A stretch of 64,000 bases of DNA. Source: JACCZX01 sp963710675. Its GTDB lineage: Bacteria; Pseudomonadota; Gammaproteobacteria; Burkholderiales; Burkholderiaceae_F. The translations under genes and the position numbers were made by a program. The notes beneath the pieces are model-generated. The model searched no databases. It was not told where the DNA came from and saw only the letters and a program-made list of their open reading frames with translations. The stretch is from assembly GCA_963710675.1 (NCBI GenBank), contig CAVQBE010000027.1, positions 124,001-188,000 on the forward strand. Direction: 5' to 3'. This document shows positions 51,259 to 62,219 of this stretch, piece after piece; the stretch's first letter is position 1, and the number at the start of each line of letters is the position of its first letter.

Positions 51259-52521
51259 TTATCCGCCCCTGCGCATCATGTCGAAAAACTCGGCGTTATT
51301 TTTGGTCGCCTTCATTTTGTCGAGCAAAAACTCCATCGCCTCGATCTCGTCCATCCCATACAGCAGCTTCCTTAGGATCCAGACTTTCTGCAGGATTTCG
51401 GGCTTCAGAAGCAACTCTTCCTTACGCGTGCCTGAACGATTAACGTTCAGCGCGGGGTAAACACGCTTCTCGGCCAGCCGGCGCTCCATGTGAATTTCCA
51501 TGTTGCCGGTGCCCTTGAACTCTTCGTAGATCACATCGTCCATGCGCGAGCCTGTATCGATCAGCGCCGTGGCAATGATCGTCAACGAGCCGCCTTCTTC
51601 AATGTTCCGTGCGGCGCCAAAGAAGCGCTTTGGACGCTGCAACGCGTTGGCATCCACACCACCCGTCAACACTTTGCCCGATGCAGGGATCACCGTGTTG
51701 TAGGCACGTGCCAGCCGGGTGATCGAATCGAGCAGGATGACCACGTCCTTTTTGCTCTCAGCCAGCCGCTTTGCTTTTTCGATCACCATTTCGGCCACCT
51801 GTACGTGGCGCGTTGCCGGTTCATCGAAGGTGGAAGCGACGACTTCGCCGCGCACCGAGCGCTGCATCTCGGTGACTTCCTCGGGACGCTCGTCGATCAG
51901 CAGCACGATCAGCACGATTTCCGGATAGTTCGCAGCGATTGCGTGCGCCATGTGCTGCATCAGCACGGTCTTGCCGGATTTGGGGCTTGAAACCAGCAAG
52001 CCGCGCTGGCCCTTGCCGATTGGTGCGATCAGATCGACCAGCCGACCTGTCATGTTCTCGTCGCCCTTCATGTCGCGTTCAAGAATCAATGGCTCGTCGG
52101 GAAACAGCGGAGTCAGGTTCTCGAACAGGATGCGATGCTTGGTTGAATCCGGCGCTTGATCGTTGACCTTGTCAACCTTGACCAGCGCGAAGTAGCGCTC
52201 GCCGTCCTTCGGCGTCCTCACTTCACCTTCAATCGAATCGCCGGTATGCAGATTGAATCGTCGAATCTGCGAAGGCGAGATATAGATGTCATCGGTGCTC
52301 GCCAGATACGAAGTCTCCGGCGACCGCAGGAAGCCAAAGCCGTCGGGCAGCACTTCGAGCGTGCCATCACCGAAAATCTGCTCGCCGCCTTTGGCGCGCT
52401 TCTTCAGGATCGCAAACATCAACTCCTGTTTGCGCATCCGGTTGGCGTTGTCGATCTCGAGCCCGATCGCCATTTCGAGCAATTGTGAGACGTGGAGTGC
52501 TTTTAATTCTGATAAGTGCAT
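51259..52521 (-). CDS. rho: Transcription termination factor Rho
   Basis: 420 residues, the usual size. N-terminal MHLSELKALHVSQLLEMA, RNA-binding cold-shock fold (GFLRSPETSYLASTDDIYIS), P-loop LVSSPKSGKTVLMQ (A-P-P-K-A in most species), Q-loop and R-loop regions and the C-terminal NNAEFFDMMRRGG. Hexameric RNA helicase that ends transcription. Intact. Follows trxA, the common order in betaproteobacteria. Confidence 0.96.
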   Translation of the reverse strand: MHLSELKALHVSQLLEMAIGLEIDNANRMRKQELMFAILKKRAKGGEQIFGDGTLEVLPDGFGFLRSPETSYLASTDDIYISPSQIRRFNLHTGDSIEGEVRTPKDGERYFALVKVDKVNDQAPDSTKHRILFENLTPLFPDEPLILERDMKGDENMTGRLVDLIAPIGKGQRGLLVSSPKSGKTVLMQHMAHAIAANYPEIVLIVLLIDERPEEVTEMQRSVRGEVVASTFDEPATRHVQVAEMVIEKAKRLAESKKDVVILLDSITRLARAYNTVIPASGKVLTGGVDANALQRPKRFFGAARNIEEGGSLTIIATALIDTGSRMDDVIYEEFKGTGNMEIHMERRLAEKRVYPALNVNRSGTRKEELLLKPEILQKVWILRKLLYGMDEIEAMEFLLDKMKATKNNAEFFDMMRRGG

Positions 52522-52554
52522 AAAGTCGCTAGGGAAGAAGTGGGGCGCGTTGGT

Positions 52555-52606
52555 GATAAAAAAGCGCGCCCGCGGGGAGGGCGGTGGATCGATCGTCGAT
52601 CCACCG
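52555..52606 (-). terminator. Terminator region between trxA and rho
   Basis: A perfect 11-bp hairpin CGGTGGATCGA-TCG-TCGATCCACCG lies 12 bases past the trxA stop, followed on the minus strand by a second GC-rich fold and a TTTTTT run near 52563-52557. Confidence 0.6.
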
Positions 52607-52617
52607 GACTGAAAGGG

Positions 52618-52941
52618 TTAAAGGTTGCTGTCGATAAACGCCGTGAGTTGTGATTTCGAAAGCGCGCCGACCTTGGTGCCGACGACTGCGCCATCTTTGA
52701 ACATCATTAAAGTGGGGATGCCGCGAATGCCGTACTTTGCCGGCGTCGTCTGATTTTCATCCACGTTCAGCTTGGCCACCGTGATCTTGCCCTGATACTC
52801 CTTGGACACTTCGTCCAGGATCGGCGCAATCATGCGGCAAGGTCCGCACCACTCGGCCCAGTAGTCAACTAGCACCGGGCTGGTGGATTTCAAAACGTCC
52901 GCCTCGAACGCGGAGTCGCTGGTGTACTTAATCTCGCTCAT
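52618..52941 (-). CDS. trxA: Thioredoxin 1
   Basis: 107 residues. Redox site AEWCGPCRM (about residues 30-38), cis-Pro in GIRGIPTLMMF and the conserved K and D in LNVDENQ. A general disulfide reductase, reduced by TrxB. Start at 52941 follows a GAGAGGACT Shine-Dalgarno. Intact. Confidence 0.95.
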   Translation of the reverse strand: MSEIKYTSDSAFEADVLKSTSPVLVDYWAEWCGPCRMIAPILDEVSKEYQGKITVAKLNVDENQTTPAKYGIRGIPTLMMFKDGAVVGTKVGALSKSQLTAFIDSNL

Positions 52942-53172
52942 TTGAGTCCTCTCGCTTGCGAGCGCTTGCGTTCGCGCACGGCATCAGGAAGAAGGGAACT
53001 AATTACGGGGATTTGGCGACGCTAGACCCGATTGCAAGGTCAAGAAACTGCGAATTCAGGCTGCAACTCGGCGCGCTTCGCGAGCATGGTATCACTTCCA
53101 CAGCAGTTGTGAAGCCCAGCCGCCGTTTAGCCTACCCGCCGTTAGGCTAACCATATTTGCGCCGTTTATCTG
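52942..53172. other. Divergent gap trxA/addB
   Basis: About 230 bases. Contains an inverted repeat TTAGCCTA-CCCGCCGT-TAGGCTAA (53127-53150), 22 bases before the addB start, where it could be an operator or a leader hairpin. No other feature recognised. Confidence 0.5.
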
Positions 53173-55913
53173 ATGCAACGCACCGCGCTATTCGACCTGC
53201 TTGCCGGCTCGCCGGAAGCCGTTTGTGTCGTCACGTCAAATCGCCGCCTGGCGCGCTGGCTGGCGGCAGAGTTCGATCAATATCAAACAGCGCGCGGCCA
53301 GACGGTATGGCAGACGCCGCAGATTCTCCCATTTAACGCGTTCGTCACGACGCTGTACGACGCTGCACAGCATGACCCCGAAGTTGACAATTGCTCCAAC
53401 GCCGCTGACCGGCCGCACAGGAGCGAGCGCTCTGGGAAGCGGTGGTCAGCGATAGCGAACTTGGATTGTTGCCATCGGCCGCCGCTGCGACGTTGGCGGA
53501 GGATGCCTGGGCTCTGGCGCATCAATGGAATGTGGCGTCGAGCGTTCAGCGGTATCACGCAGTCGCTGACACGAGAGTCTTCATCAGGTGGGCGAGCGAG
53601 TACCAACGCCGTACTGACGCTGCGCGAGCCACCGATCAGGTGCGCCTTCCAGAAATTGTTCGCGAACATGTCGAAGCAGGCGCGATTAGTGGGCCATCGC
53701 GCATGCTGCTGGCGGGATTCGACGAGGCGACGCCGCAGCAACAGCGACTTTTCGATGCGCTGGTCGCGCGTGGCACGTTATGCGAACGCTTTGAACCGGT
53801 GCAGTATCACGTGGCACCGAAACGGGCAGCGTGTCTGGACGAGCAGGACGAAAATGAAAGGGTCGCCGATTGGGTCGCGGCGCGGCTCACCGCGAATCCG
53901 CACGCGCGCATCGGCGTTGTCGTGCCACAGATGGGCTCGCGTCGGCGCTCGCTGACGGCGGCGCTTGATGCGGCACTGGTGCCGGATCGATTACTGGCGC
54001 CGACAAGCGCGCGTCCGTACACGGTTTCGCTCGGCGGCCCGCTGTCCGATGTTCCCCTCGTTGCGTTTTTCCTGCGATCGATTCGATTCGCGCTCGTCAG
54101 TGTGTCCCTACGAGGACGCCAGCGCGATGCTGCGCTCGCCTTACTTCGCAGGCGCGGCTGACGAACTCGATGCGCGCGATCTGGTGGACGCGCAGCTCAG
54201 GCAGCGCTGCCAGCGCTCGGTCGGCTTTGAGCGAATATTCGACGGCGTGCAAATAGCAGCACGCGATTGCAGCGCGGACGTGGGACAGTTGCTCGCCGGC
54301 CTGCGCGAGCTTGGTCAGTGGCGGCGCCAGCATGCGACGCGCTCACGAAGACCGTCAGAGTGGGCGCATGCGTTCGGCCAGGCACTGCAATCGGTCAGTG
54401 TATTCAGAGGGGGTGCAGCTGCCGGCGACGCTGCCCTTGATTCGAACGAGTATCAAGCACTCGCTCAGGTGGCAGGAGCTTCTAATCGAATTTGCGGCGC
54501 TTGATCGCACGATGGGACGGCTTGCAGCCGACGGCGGCCCTTGGACAACTTGAGCGCGCTCGCGCACGAAACGATATTTCAGTCCGACGGCGGTGATCCG
54601 CCGGTACAGGTCCTTGGCGTGCTGGAAGCCAACGCATTGACCTTTGATCACATGTGGGTGATGGGTCTGACATCCGAAGCGTGGCCGCCCGCCGGTGCAG
54701 ACCAACCCATTGTTGCCGATCGAGTTACAGCACGCCGCCGGAATGCCTGGAGCGAGCGCGACTGCAGAGCTCGAGCGAGCGCGTCGGCAGCTTCAGCGAC
54801 TGCTGCAGTCGGCACCGGAAGTCATCGTTAGTCACGCGACTGTTGACGTCGATCGACGAATTGCGCCAAGCCCCATGATTTCTGCTTTTGAGGAATGGAT
54901 TCCGTCGCCGCGTGCAGAACGCGTTGATCGACGGGATCGCGCCTTGTGCGATGACCATTAGTCCGCGACGCGCTCGCCCCAGCCATGGCGCGCCACCACG
55001 CCGTTGCGCGGGGGCGCGGCAATTTTGCAGAATCAGGCTGCGTGCCCGTTTCGTGCGTTTGCGATTCATCGGCTGAGCGCCAAAGCGGTCGAGTCACCGC
55101 ACGATGGTTTCGACTATCGCGAGCGTGGGCAGCTGGTTCACGACACGTTGGCTTCCTTTTGGACAGTCACTGCCGGAGCCAACGCGCGATGCGCTCGTCG
55201 CAACTTCCGCTCAAGAGCGACTGCATTGCTGAGCGCCGCTGCAGAAGCCGCGCAGCGACGGCTACAACGCAAGCGCGATACCTTCTCCGCCGCACTGATC
55301 AGACCTCGAGTCGGCGCGCCTGGTGCGCGTGATCGAGCATTGGTTGCAATATGAGATTCAAGACGCGGTCTGCGTTCCGCGTCATTGCGATTGAAGACGC
55401 ACGAACGATGCAGGTCGGTCCGCTGACAGTGACTGGACGTCTGGACCGGGTTGATGAAAGCCCGATGGCTCTCGCATTGTCATCGATTACAAGACCGGTG
55501 GGGCCAAAAACCCGGGCTGGCTTGAACCGCGACCCGACGAGCCGCAGTTGCCGTTGTATCTGACTGCGTCCGAGCCGACAGCGCAGGCGATTGCCTTGGC
55601 CCGAGTGCGTACTGGAGACGTTGGGTTCAGTGGGCTTGCGGCGGAACCTCAGTTGCTACCCGGTCGTACCAATCAGTGGAAGGGGCAGTACGCGAATTGG
55701 AGCGCGCTGGTGGATTACTGGTCCGACGTGCTCGAGCGCCTCGCGATGAGCTTTGCCGCTGGCGAGGCGGCAGTTGACCCGAAGCGATTGCCGCAGACTT
55801 GCCGCTACTGTGATCTTCCGACGTTGTGCAGGATCAACGAGCGTGGCGGCGTCGTCACTGTAGGCGCTGCCGATGACGACGACAGCACACCCTGGGTTCG
55901 CGACGATGAATGA
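53173..55913 (+). CDS. AddB-like nuclease/helicase, PD-(D/E)XK repair protein (frameshifted)
   Basis: Reconstructed length about 910 residues. Starts MQRTALFDLLAGSPEAVCVV, VTSNRRLARWLAAEFDQYQ. Central segments RMLLAGFDEATPQQQRLFDA, RIGVVVPQMGSRRRSLTA and LEANALTFDHMWVMGL resemble AddB. The C-terminal nuclease domain has CPFRAFAIHRL, GRLDRVDE, an IDYKTGG catalytic core and PQLPLYL, and a cysteine cluster RYCDLPTLC that with the first Cys matches the AddB iron-sulfur staple. At least six frame changes between 53395 and 55490. Eight bases overlap addA. Works with AddA as a helicase-nuclease at double-strand breaks. Confidence 0.78.
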
Positions 55914-58900
55914 ACCACCGTTACGCGGTGATGCGCAGCTTGCGCTGCCGCTCGCAGACGAGGCAACGTCACCAGTACCGCAAGACTTGCCTCCTGATGG
56001 CGTAATGCTCGATGGCGACTCGGCAGCGCGCGCGAGTGCGCTTGACACTCGGCAGAGTTTCATCGTTCGCGCACCGGCGGGTTCGGGCAAGACCGAGCTG
56101 CTCACGCAGCGAGTGCTGTCGCTGCTCGCACAGGCGGAGAGACCTGAGGAGATAGTGGCAATCACGTTCACTCGCAAGGCGGCGGCTGAGATGAAAGACA
56201 GGCTGCTCGACGCGCTTGCACAGGCTTCCGGTGCGGACGGACGCGCTGCTCAGCCGCGCAAGCCACATCAGGTGCGTACTGCGCAGCTTGCGCAGCAGGT
56301 GGCAGCGCGAGATCGAGCGCTTGGCTGGGAACTTGCCGCGAATCCTGCGCGGCTCAGGGTACAGACGATTGACGCGCTGGCCCTGTCGCTGGCGCGGCAG
56401 GTGCCGATTACGACGCGCTTTGCGGCAATCACCAAAGTGACCGAGCGGGCCGAACCGCTGTATGACGCGGCGGCGCACACCACGTTGGCGCTGATCGACA
56501 CCTCCGATGAGCAGCAGCGCAGCGTTGCGATGCACGTCGCGCGCCTGTTGACACACCTGGACAACGATTGGCCGCGCGCGCATCGGCTGCTCAGTGGAAT
56601 GCTGGCGCGGCGCGATCAATGGCTGCGCCACGTTGGGCATCTCGACCGAGCCGCACTCGAGCTGCCGATGCAGAACGAGTGTTCGCTTCAAATTCGTCGT
56701 GTATGTGAGGCTCTTCTGGGAACAAGCGACAGGAGGTCGGCGGACGAGTTAATCACACTGGCGCGTTATGCGGCGGGCAACTTGCCGCCCGATTCACGGC
56801 TGTCGCCGTGCGCGGATTTGAACGGCCTGCCCGAAGCGACTTTCGAGCGGCTTGCCGCATGGCGTGCGTTGGCTGCGATGTTGCTGACGAACGAAGGGAA
56901 CTGGCGCACCAGGTTCAGCAAGCTCGAGGGCTTCCCTTCGTTTGCCGCTGCCGCGCCGTTCAAGCAGCGCATCGCAGCGCTGACCGACTCAATGCGGTCG
57001 AACGAATCGCTGCGACAAGCCTTGCATGAACTGCGCGGCGTGCCGGAGCCGCACTTCACTTCGGGCCAATGGGATGTGCTCGAGTCGATTGTGGCCTTGC
57101 TGCCGCGCGCGGCTGCCGAGCTGATGCTGGCGTTCTCGGATGCGGGTGAGAGCGATTTCGTGCAAGTGACGCGTGCGGCAGTCGACGCGCTGGGAGACGA
57201 CGATGCAGCAAGCGACGTTGCGTACGCAGTCGACGCCCGCATACAGCATCTGCTGATAGATGAGTTTCAGGACACGTCGATAACGCAGTATGAACTGCTC
57301 GAACGGATCGTCGCTCATTGGCGCCCCGACGATGGCCGGACCGTATTCATCGTTGGCGACCCAATGCAATCGATTTACCGCTTCCGCGAGGCGGAGGTCG
57401 GATTGTTTCTGCGAGCGTGGAACAGTGGCATCGCACGGCTGCCATTACAGTGCCTGCAGCTGACGCGCAATTTCAGGTCGCAGAGACAGCTTGTCGAGTG
57501 GGCGAATGGCGTGTTCGTCCGTGTGCTGCCAGACCATAGTGAAATCGCTAGCGGAAGCGTTGCGTTTGAGCCATCAGTGGCAGTGCAAAATTCCACGGTA
57601 TCAGAGGCCGAACCGGCAGCATTCCACGCATTGGTCGACGGCTCGACTGTCGATGAAGCGCAACGTGTTGTTCGATCTGGTGCGACGAATTCAGGCGGAC
57701 GACCCGGCGGCCTCGATCGCGTTGCTGGTGCGTGCGCGAACGCACCTTACGCAGATCGTGCCTGCTCTGCGCGCAGCCAACCTGCGATTTACCGCAGTGG
57801 AACTGGAGCTGTTGCTTGCGCGACCGTTGATCGGCGACCTGTTGGCGTTGACGCGCGCGCTCGAGCATCGTGCCGACAGAGTTGCGTGGCTCGCCGTGCT
57901 GCGCGCACCGTGGTGCGGCTTGACACTGGCTGACATGGCGGCGCTGGCCGAAGGGGCGAGCGGTTCGACGATCTGGCAACTGGTATGCGATCCAATGCGT
58001 TGCGCTCAGCTGTCGGCGGACGGGCAGCAGCGGTTGGCGCGCGTCACGCCCGTGCTTGCGCGCGCCATCAGGCTGCGCGGTCGCAGTCCGGTTGCAGAAC
58101 GCGTTCGCCAAACCTGGTGGCTGCTCGGAGGTCCTGCGTGCGCATCCGACGAGGCTGATCGCGCAGATGCGCAGGCTTTTTTCAATCACCTGGTGCAGCA
58201 CGAAGAACGAAGTCGCGGCGTTCCCGATATCTCTGCGTTCGAAGCTTCTCTGGTGCGGTTGTACGCGGCGCCGGATGCGCAAGTGACCCACGGGCTTCAG
58301 GTGATGACGATTCACAAGGCCAAAGGACTTGAGTTTGACTACGTGATTGTTCCGGGCCTTGATCGCGTGATAACAACCGACGATGCGCAGCTGATGCAGT
58401 GGCTCGAACGGCCGACCGCATCGGGCGACCCGCGCGGCCCGGGCGAGCTGCTGCTCAGTCCGATCTACGCGCCTGACGCGGACAAGAAAGACGATTCGAT
58501 CTATTGCTGGATCGAGCGGTTGCAGCAGCAGCGTCAGATACATGAAGACGAGCGCCTGCTGTATGTCGCTGCAACTCGCGCCCGCAAGCAGTTGCACTGG
58601 CTGGCTTGTTTGCCGAGCGCCGAAGGCGACCAGTTTGTCCCGCGCGAGAACTCACTGCTGCAAAGGCTGTGGCCTGCAGTCGAAGATGAGTGCCGGCGTG
58701 CGATCTCTGCGCGCGCTATCCATACTGTCGGTATCGTGACCACCGCCCCACCGACCGTGTATGACCAGTCGCTGCGAAGATTGCCCGCTGATTGGCAACT
58801 TCCTGAGGCGCCTGCGGCGGTTCGCTGGCGGGACGAAGCGCCGCCGGCGGCTGCACTCACGATCGAGTTTTCGTGGGCCGGTGAGACAGCGCGCCGAGTC

Positions 58901-59449
58901 GGAACGGTCGTTCACCGCTGGCTGCAACGCATGGGTGAAGATGCTCTCAGCGGCTGGACCGCTGAGCGTGTGCAGGCAATTGCACCGCGCATTCAGCGTC
59001 AGCTGGCCGCATTCGGCATTAGCGGCGACGATTTAAAGGTCGCGAGTAGCCGGGTTGTGCAGGCACTGACAAGCGTAGTGACAGAAGAGCGCGCACGCTG
59101 GGTACTCGGACCGCACAGTGAGGCACGCAGCGAGCTCCGCTTGACCGTTTACGCAGAAGGCACAGCAAAGCGGATCGTTCTTGATCGCACGTTCATAGAC
59201 GATCAGGGAGGGCGCTGGATCATTGACTACAAGACCGGTACGCACGAAGGCGCAGATGTTGAAGGCTTCCTAGACCGCGAACGCCTGCGCTACTCGGGTC
59301 AGCTGGAGCTCTACGCGAAAGCCCTAGGGGGTGCCTCGCAGCTCGGACTTTACTTCCCGATGTTGAACGGCTGGCGCGAATGGAAAAGCAAATCCGAAGA
59401 GGCATCGGGGGAGCTGCAAGAGGGGGGCACGCCCCCACTTACATCTTGA
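55906..59449 (+). CDS. addA: AddA-like UvrD/Rep helicase-nuclease (frameshifted)
   Basis: About 1,180 residues. Walker A VRAPAGSGKTELLTQR, motif Ia AITFTRKAAAEMKDRL, motif II LLIDEFQDTSITQYELL, GDPMQSIYRFREAEVG, LTRNFRSQRQLVEW, motif V VMTIHKAKGLEFDYVIVPG and VI ERLLYVAATRARKQLHW. The C-terminal RecB-type nuclease has DRTFIDDQGGRWIIDYKTG and LRYSGQLELYAKAL. One shift near 57665. Start at 55906 overlaps addB, so the two are co-translated. End resection and recombination repair. Confidence 0.9.
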
Positions 59450-59460
59450 AATGAGCCAAG

Positions 59461-59496
59461 GGCTCGCTTTTCCGCCCGCGGCGGAAAAGGCGAGCC
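59461..59496. terminator. Large bidirectional hairpin between addA and the SRP RNA gene
   Basis: GGCTCGC-TTTTCCGCC-CGC-GGCGGAAAA-G-GCGAGCC: 16 base pairs with one bulged G, 11 bases past the addA stop. It can end addA transcripts on one strand and the SRP RNA on the other. Confidence 0.7.
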
Positions 59497-59586
59497 TGAA
59501 CCTCGGCACCTGTGGCACTCCGCTGTGGCTGCTTCGTTCCCGACCTGACCAGATTCACGGCACCCCAGTGCGAGGGGGCCCGCCGC
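59497..59586 (-). ncRNA. ffs: Signal recognition particle 4.5S RNA
   Basis: The minus strand carries the domain IV core CAGGTCGGGAACGAAGCAGCC, the near-universal Ffh-binding loop, within a hairpin closed by CCTCG(CAC)/(GTG)CCGAGG. It forms the SRP with Ffh. Its place next to dnaX is typical of betaproteobacteria. Ends are approximate (about 90 bases). Confidence 0.88.
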
Positions 59587-59626
59587 ATTGAATGATACGC
59601 GGCGTGTGCGACCTTAGTTTCTTGTA

Positions 59627-60145
59627 ATGTGGGTCATGGGGATTTCAATCCGGGCCGTACGCCAGAGCGACGTCGGCACACTGCACTCGCTTATCCGCGC
59701 ACTAGCAGAGTACGAAAAGCTCGCTTCACAGGTGGTCGGAACCGCTCAGGACCTGCAGCGCGAGTTGTTCAGTGAACGGCCCGTGATCGAAGCGGTTATC
59801 GCGTGGCACGGCGATAGCGCACTGGGTTTTGCTCTGTACTTTCACAACTACTCGACCTTTTTGGCCCGCCGTGGTCTGTATCTCGAGGATCTATTCGTTG
59901 TTCCTGACGCACGCGGTCGCGGAATCGGTAAAGCGCTGATTCATTACTGCGCGCGCGTTGCGGTCGAACGTCGGTGTGGACGATTCGAATGGGCGGTGCT
60001 CGACTGGAATCAACCGGCGATTGACTTCTATCAGTCGATTGGCGCGAAGATACTGCCCGAGTGGCAGCTATGCCGCCTCAGCGGCGACGCATTGCAGCGA
60101 TTCGCCGAACTGCCAACACCCGGCCTGGCAACCGACCGGCCGTAA
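59627..60145 (+). CDS. GNAT family N-acetyltransferase
   Basis: 172 residues. Single GNAT fold: ISIRAVRQSDVGTLHSLIRA at the front, the strand-4 pair GLYLEDLFVVPDARGRGIGK with the acetyl-CoA loop R-G-R-G-I-G-K, and NQPAIDFYQSIGAKI. The pattern resembles spermine/spermidine or diamine acetyltransferases, but the substrate is uncertain. ATG at 59627 is used; ATG at 59636 is equally possible. Nine bases before dnaX. Intact. Confidence 0.85.
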   Translation: MWVMGISIRAVRQSDVGTLHSLIRALAEYEKLASQVVGTAQDLQRELFSERPVIEAVIAWHGDSALGFALYFHNYSTFLARRGLYLEDLFVVPDARGRGIGKALIHYCARVAVERRCGRFEWAVLDWNQPAIDFYQSIGAKILPEWQLCRLSGDALQRFAELPTPGLATDRP

Positions 60146-60154
60146 AATCCAGCA

Positions 60155-61846
60155 ATGTCATATCAGGTGCTCGCCCGCAAGTATCGCCCACGCGATTTTT
60201 CGACGCTCGTTGGCCAGGAACACGTGGTACGAGCACTGACGCACGCACTGACCGAGAACCGGCTGCACCACGCGTACCTGTTTACTGGCACACGCGGCGT
60301 AGGCAAGACCACGCTGGCTCGAATTCTTGCAAAGGCGCTCAATTGCGTCGGCCCGGATGGCAACGGCGTCATAACCGCAACGCCCTGCAACGCCTGCGAG
60401 CCCTGCACCGCCATCGACGCTGGTCGCTTCGTCGATTACATCGAGATGGACGCTGCCAGCAATCGCGGCGTCGATGAGATGGTGCAGCTACTCGAGCGCG
60501 CGATGTACGCGCCGAGCCAAGCGCGCTTCAAGGTGTACATGATCGACGAGGTGCATCAGCTGTCGTCGCACGCTTTCAACGCAATGTTGAAAACGCTCGA
60601 GGAGCCGCCCGAATATGTGAAGTTCATCCTCGCGACGACCGATCCGCAGAAAGTGCCGGTAACTGTGTTGTCGCGCTGTCTGCAGTTCAATCTGAAGCAG
60701 ATGACGCCCTCGGCAATTGCTGAGCACATGGCCGGAATACTGTCGGCCGAGAAAATTGACGCAGAACTGCCCGCGTTGCGCGCGCTGGCGCACGCGGCGC
60801 GCGGCAGCATGCGCGATGGCTTGTCGCTGCTCGATCAGGCGATCGCATATGCCGGGGGCAAGATAACGCTCGACGCGGTCCGCGCGATGTTGGGAGCGAT
60901 CGACCAGGGCACGCTGATCAAAGTCCTCGACGCGATCGCCACACGCGACGCCGCACGAGCGCTGGCCATCGCGGATGAAATGAACGCACGCAGCATTTCG
61001 TTCGCGCAGGCGATGCGGGATCTGGCAGGCTTGCTGCATCGACTTGCATTGATTCAGCAAGTGGCAAGTGCAGCCGATGACGAGGTCGATGCTGAAGAGC
61101 TGCGGAGGTTGGCATCGGCGTTCGCTCCCGATGAAATTCAGCTCTTCTATCAAATAGCCTTGCACGGCCGCAACGAATTGCATCTGGCTCCGGATGAGTA
61201 TGCCGGTTTCACGATGGCATTAATCCGCATGTTGGCTTTCGCGCCTGCGGAAACGCCATCGCGCCCAGTGACCGTACAGCGGTCAGCCTCGTCGCCAGCT
61301 TCCCCAACAATCGCGAACGTGGCGGCGCCGCAGCAAGCACAATTGCTCCCGAAGGTTACCGAGCAGATTGCCGAGACGCCGAAGCGCAATCGTGTCTCAT
61401 CGTTCAGCGGTGACTGGCCTGCCTTGGTCGCGCAGCTTAAGGTTTCCGGATTGGTCCGCGAGCTTGCTCAAAGAAGCGAGCTCGTTTCGTACGACGATGA
61501 CCGCTTCAAGTTACGCGTTCCGCTGAAGACACTGCTCGACGCAGGTGCGTTGCAAAAGCTGCAGGCGGCGGTCAGTGAAGCGCTGGGGCGTCCGATGCGT
61601 CTCGCCGCAGAGGTCGGTAGCACCGTCGGCCCAACGTCGGCGGGAATCGCTGATCAGGCGCGCGCCGAGCGTCAGCGCCAAGCCGAGGAATCGATTTACG
61701 CTGACCCCTTCGTGCGAGAATTAATCGAGAACTTCGGCGCATCGGTAGATCCGGCGTCGATTCGCCCGCGCAGCGACAAGGACAATAACGTCGGCGAGCG
61801 CGACGGTAGTGAGCGTAACGACAGCGATACGGAAAAGACACGATGA
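60155..61846 (+). CDS. dnaX: DNA polymerase III subunit gamma/tau
   Basis: 563 residues. MSYQVLARKYRPRDFSTLVG, Walker A FTGTRGVGKTTLAR, zinc-binding PCNACEPCTAID, Walker B region YMIDEVHQLS, sensor ILATTDPQKVPVTVLSRC. Pro/Ala-rich linker from about residue 370 and a C-terminal polymerase-contact domain (SGDWPALVAQLKVSGLVREL). Clamp-loader ATPase. No obvious A-rich slippery site for a programmed gamma-form frameshift. ATGA overlap with ybaB. Intact. Confidence 0.95.
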   Translation: MSYQVLARKYRPRDFSTLVGQEHVVRALTHALTENRLHHAYLFTGTRGVGKTTLARILAKALNCVGPDGNGVITATPCNACEPCTAIDAGRFVDYIEMDAASNRGVDEMVQLLERAMYAPSQARFKVYMIDEVHQLSSHAFNAMLKTLEEPPEYVKFILATTDPQKVPVTVLSRCLQFNLKQMTPSAIAEHMAGILSAEKIDAELPALRALAHAARGSMRDGLSLLDQAIAYAGGKITLDAVRAMLGAIDQGTLIKVLDAIATRDAARALAIADEMNARSISFAQAMRDLAGLLHRLALIQQVASAADDEVDAEELRRLASAFAPDEIQLFYQIALHGRNELHLAPDEYAGFTMALIRMLAFAPAETPSRPVTVQRSASSPASPTIANVAAPQQAQLLPKVTEQIAETPKRNRVSSFSGDWPALVAQLKVSGLVRELAQRSELVSYDDDRFKLRVPLKTLLDAGALQKLQAAVSEALGRPMRLAAEVGSTVGPTSAGIADQARAERQRQAEESIYADPFVRELIENFGASVDPASIRPRSDKDNNVGERDGSERNDSDTEKTR

Positions 61847-62169
61847 TGAAAGGCCAAATGGCGGGCTTGATGCAGCAGGCGCAAAAGATGCAGGAAAATA
61901 TGCAGCGCATGCAGGATGAGTTGGCCGCCACTGAAGTCGAGGGGCAATCAGGCGCCGGCATGGTCAAGGTCACAATGACGTGCAAGCACGACGTGCGGCG
62001 CGTGGCGATCGACCCAAGTCTGGTCGGCGACGACAAGGACATGCTGGAAGACCTGGTCGCTGCGGCGTTCAATGATGCGGTCCGACGTGCCGAAGACGTA
62101 TCCAAACAAAAAATGGCGTCGGTCACCGCGGGAATGCCATTGCCCCCGGGATTTAAGCTGCCTTTCTAG
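61843..62169 (+). CDS. Nucleoid-associated protein, YbaB/EbfC family
   Basis: 108 residues. MMKGQMAGLMQQAQKMQENM, VEGQSGAGMVKVTMTCKHD and LVAAAFNDAVRRAEDVS are the family landmarks; dimeric DNA-binding protein with a tweezer-like shape. Located between dnaX and recR, the conserved order. ATGA overlap with dnaX. Intact. Confidence 0.94.
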   Translation: MMKGQMAGLMQQAQKMQENMQRMQDELAATEVEGQSGAGMVKVTMTCKHDVRRVAIDPSLVGDDKDMLEDLVAAAFNDAVRRAEDVSKQKMASVTAGMPLPPGFKLPF

Positions 62170-62219
62170 CTTCGCAACGCGGCGCGCATGCCGTTAAGGG
62201 CGAGCACCGCGAACGAAAC

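Noticed and set aside
60155..61846. Programmed frameshift in dnaX
   Set aside because: No run of A or known slippery heptamer was found near the end of the gamma domain, so I do not claim a short gamma form.
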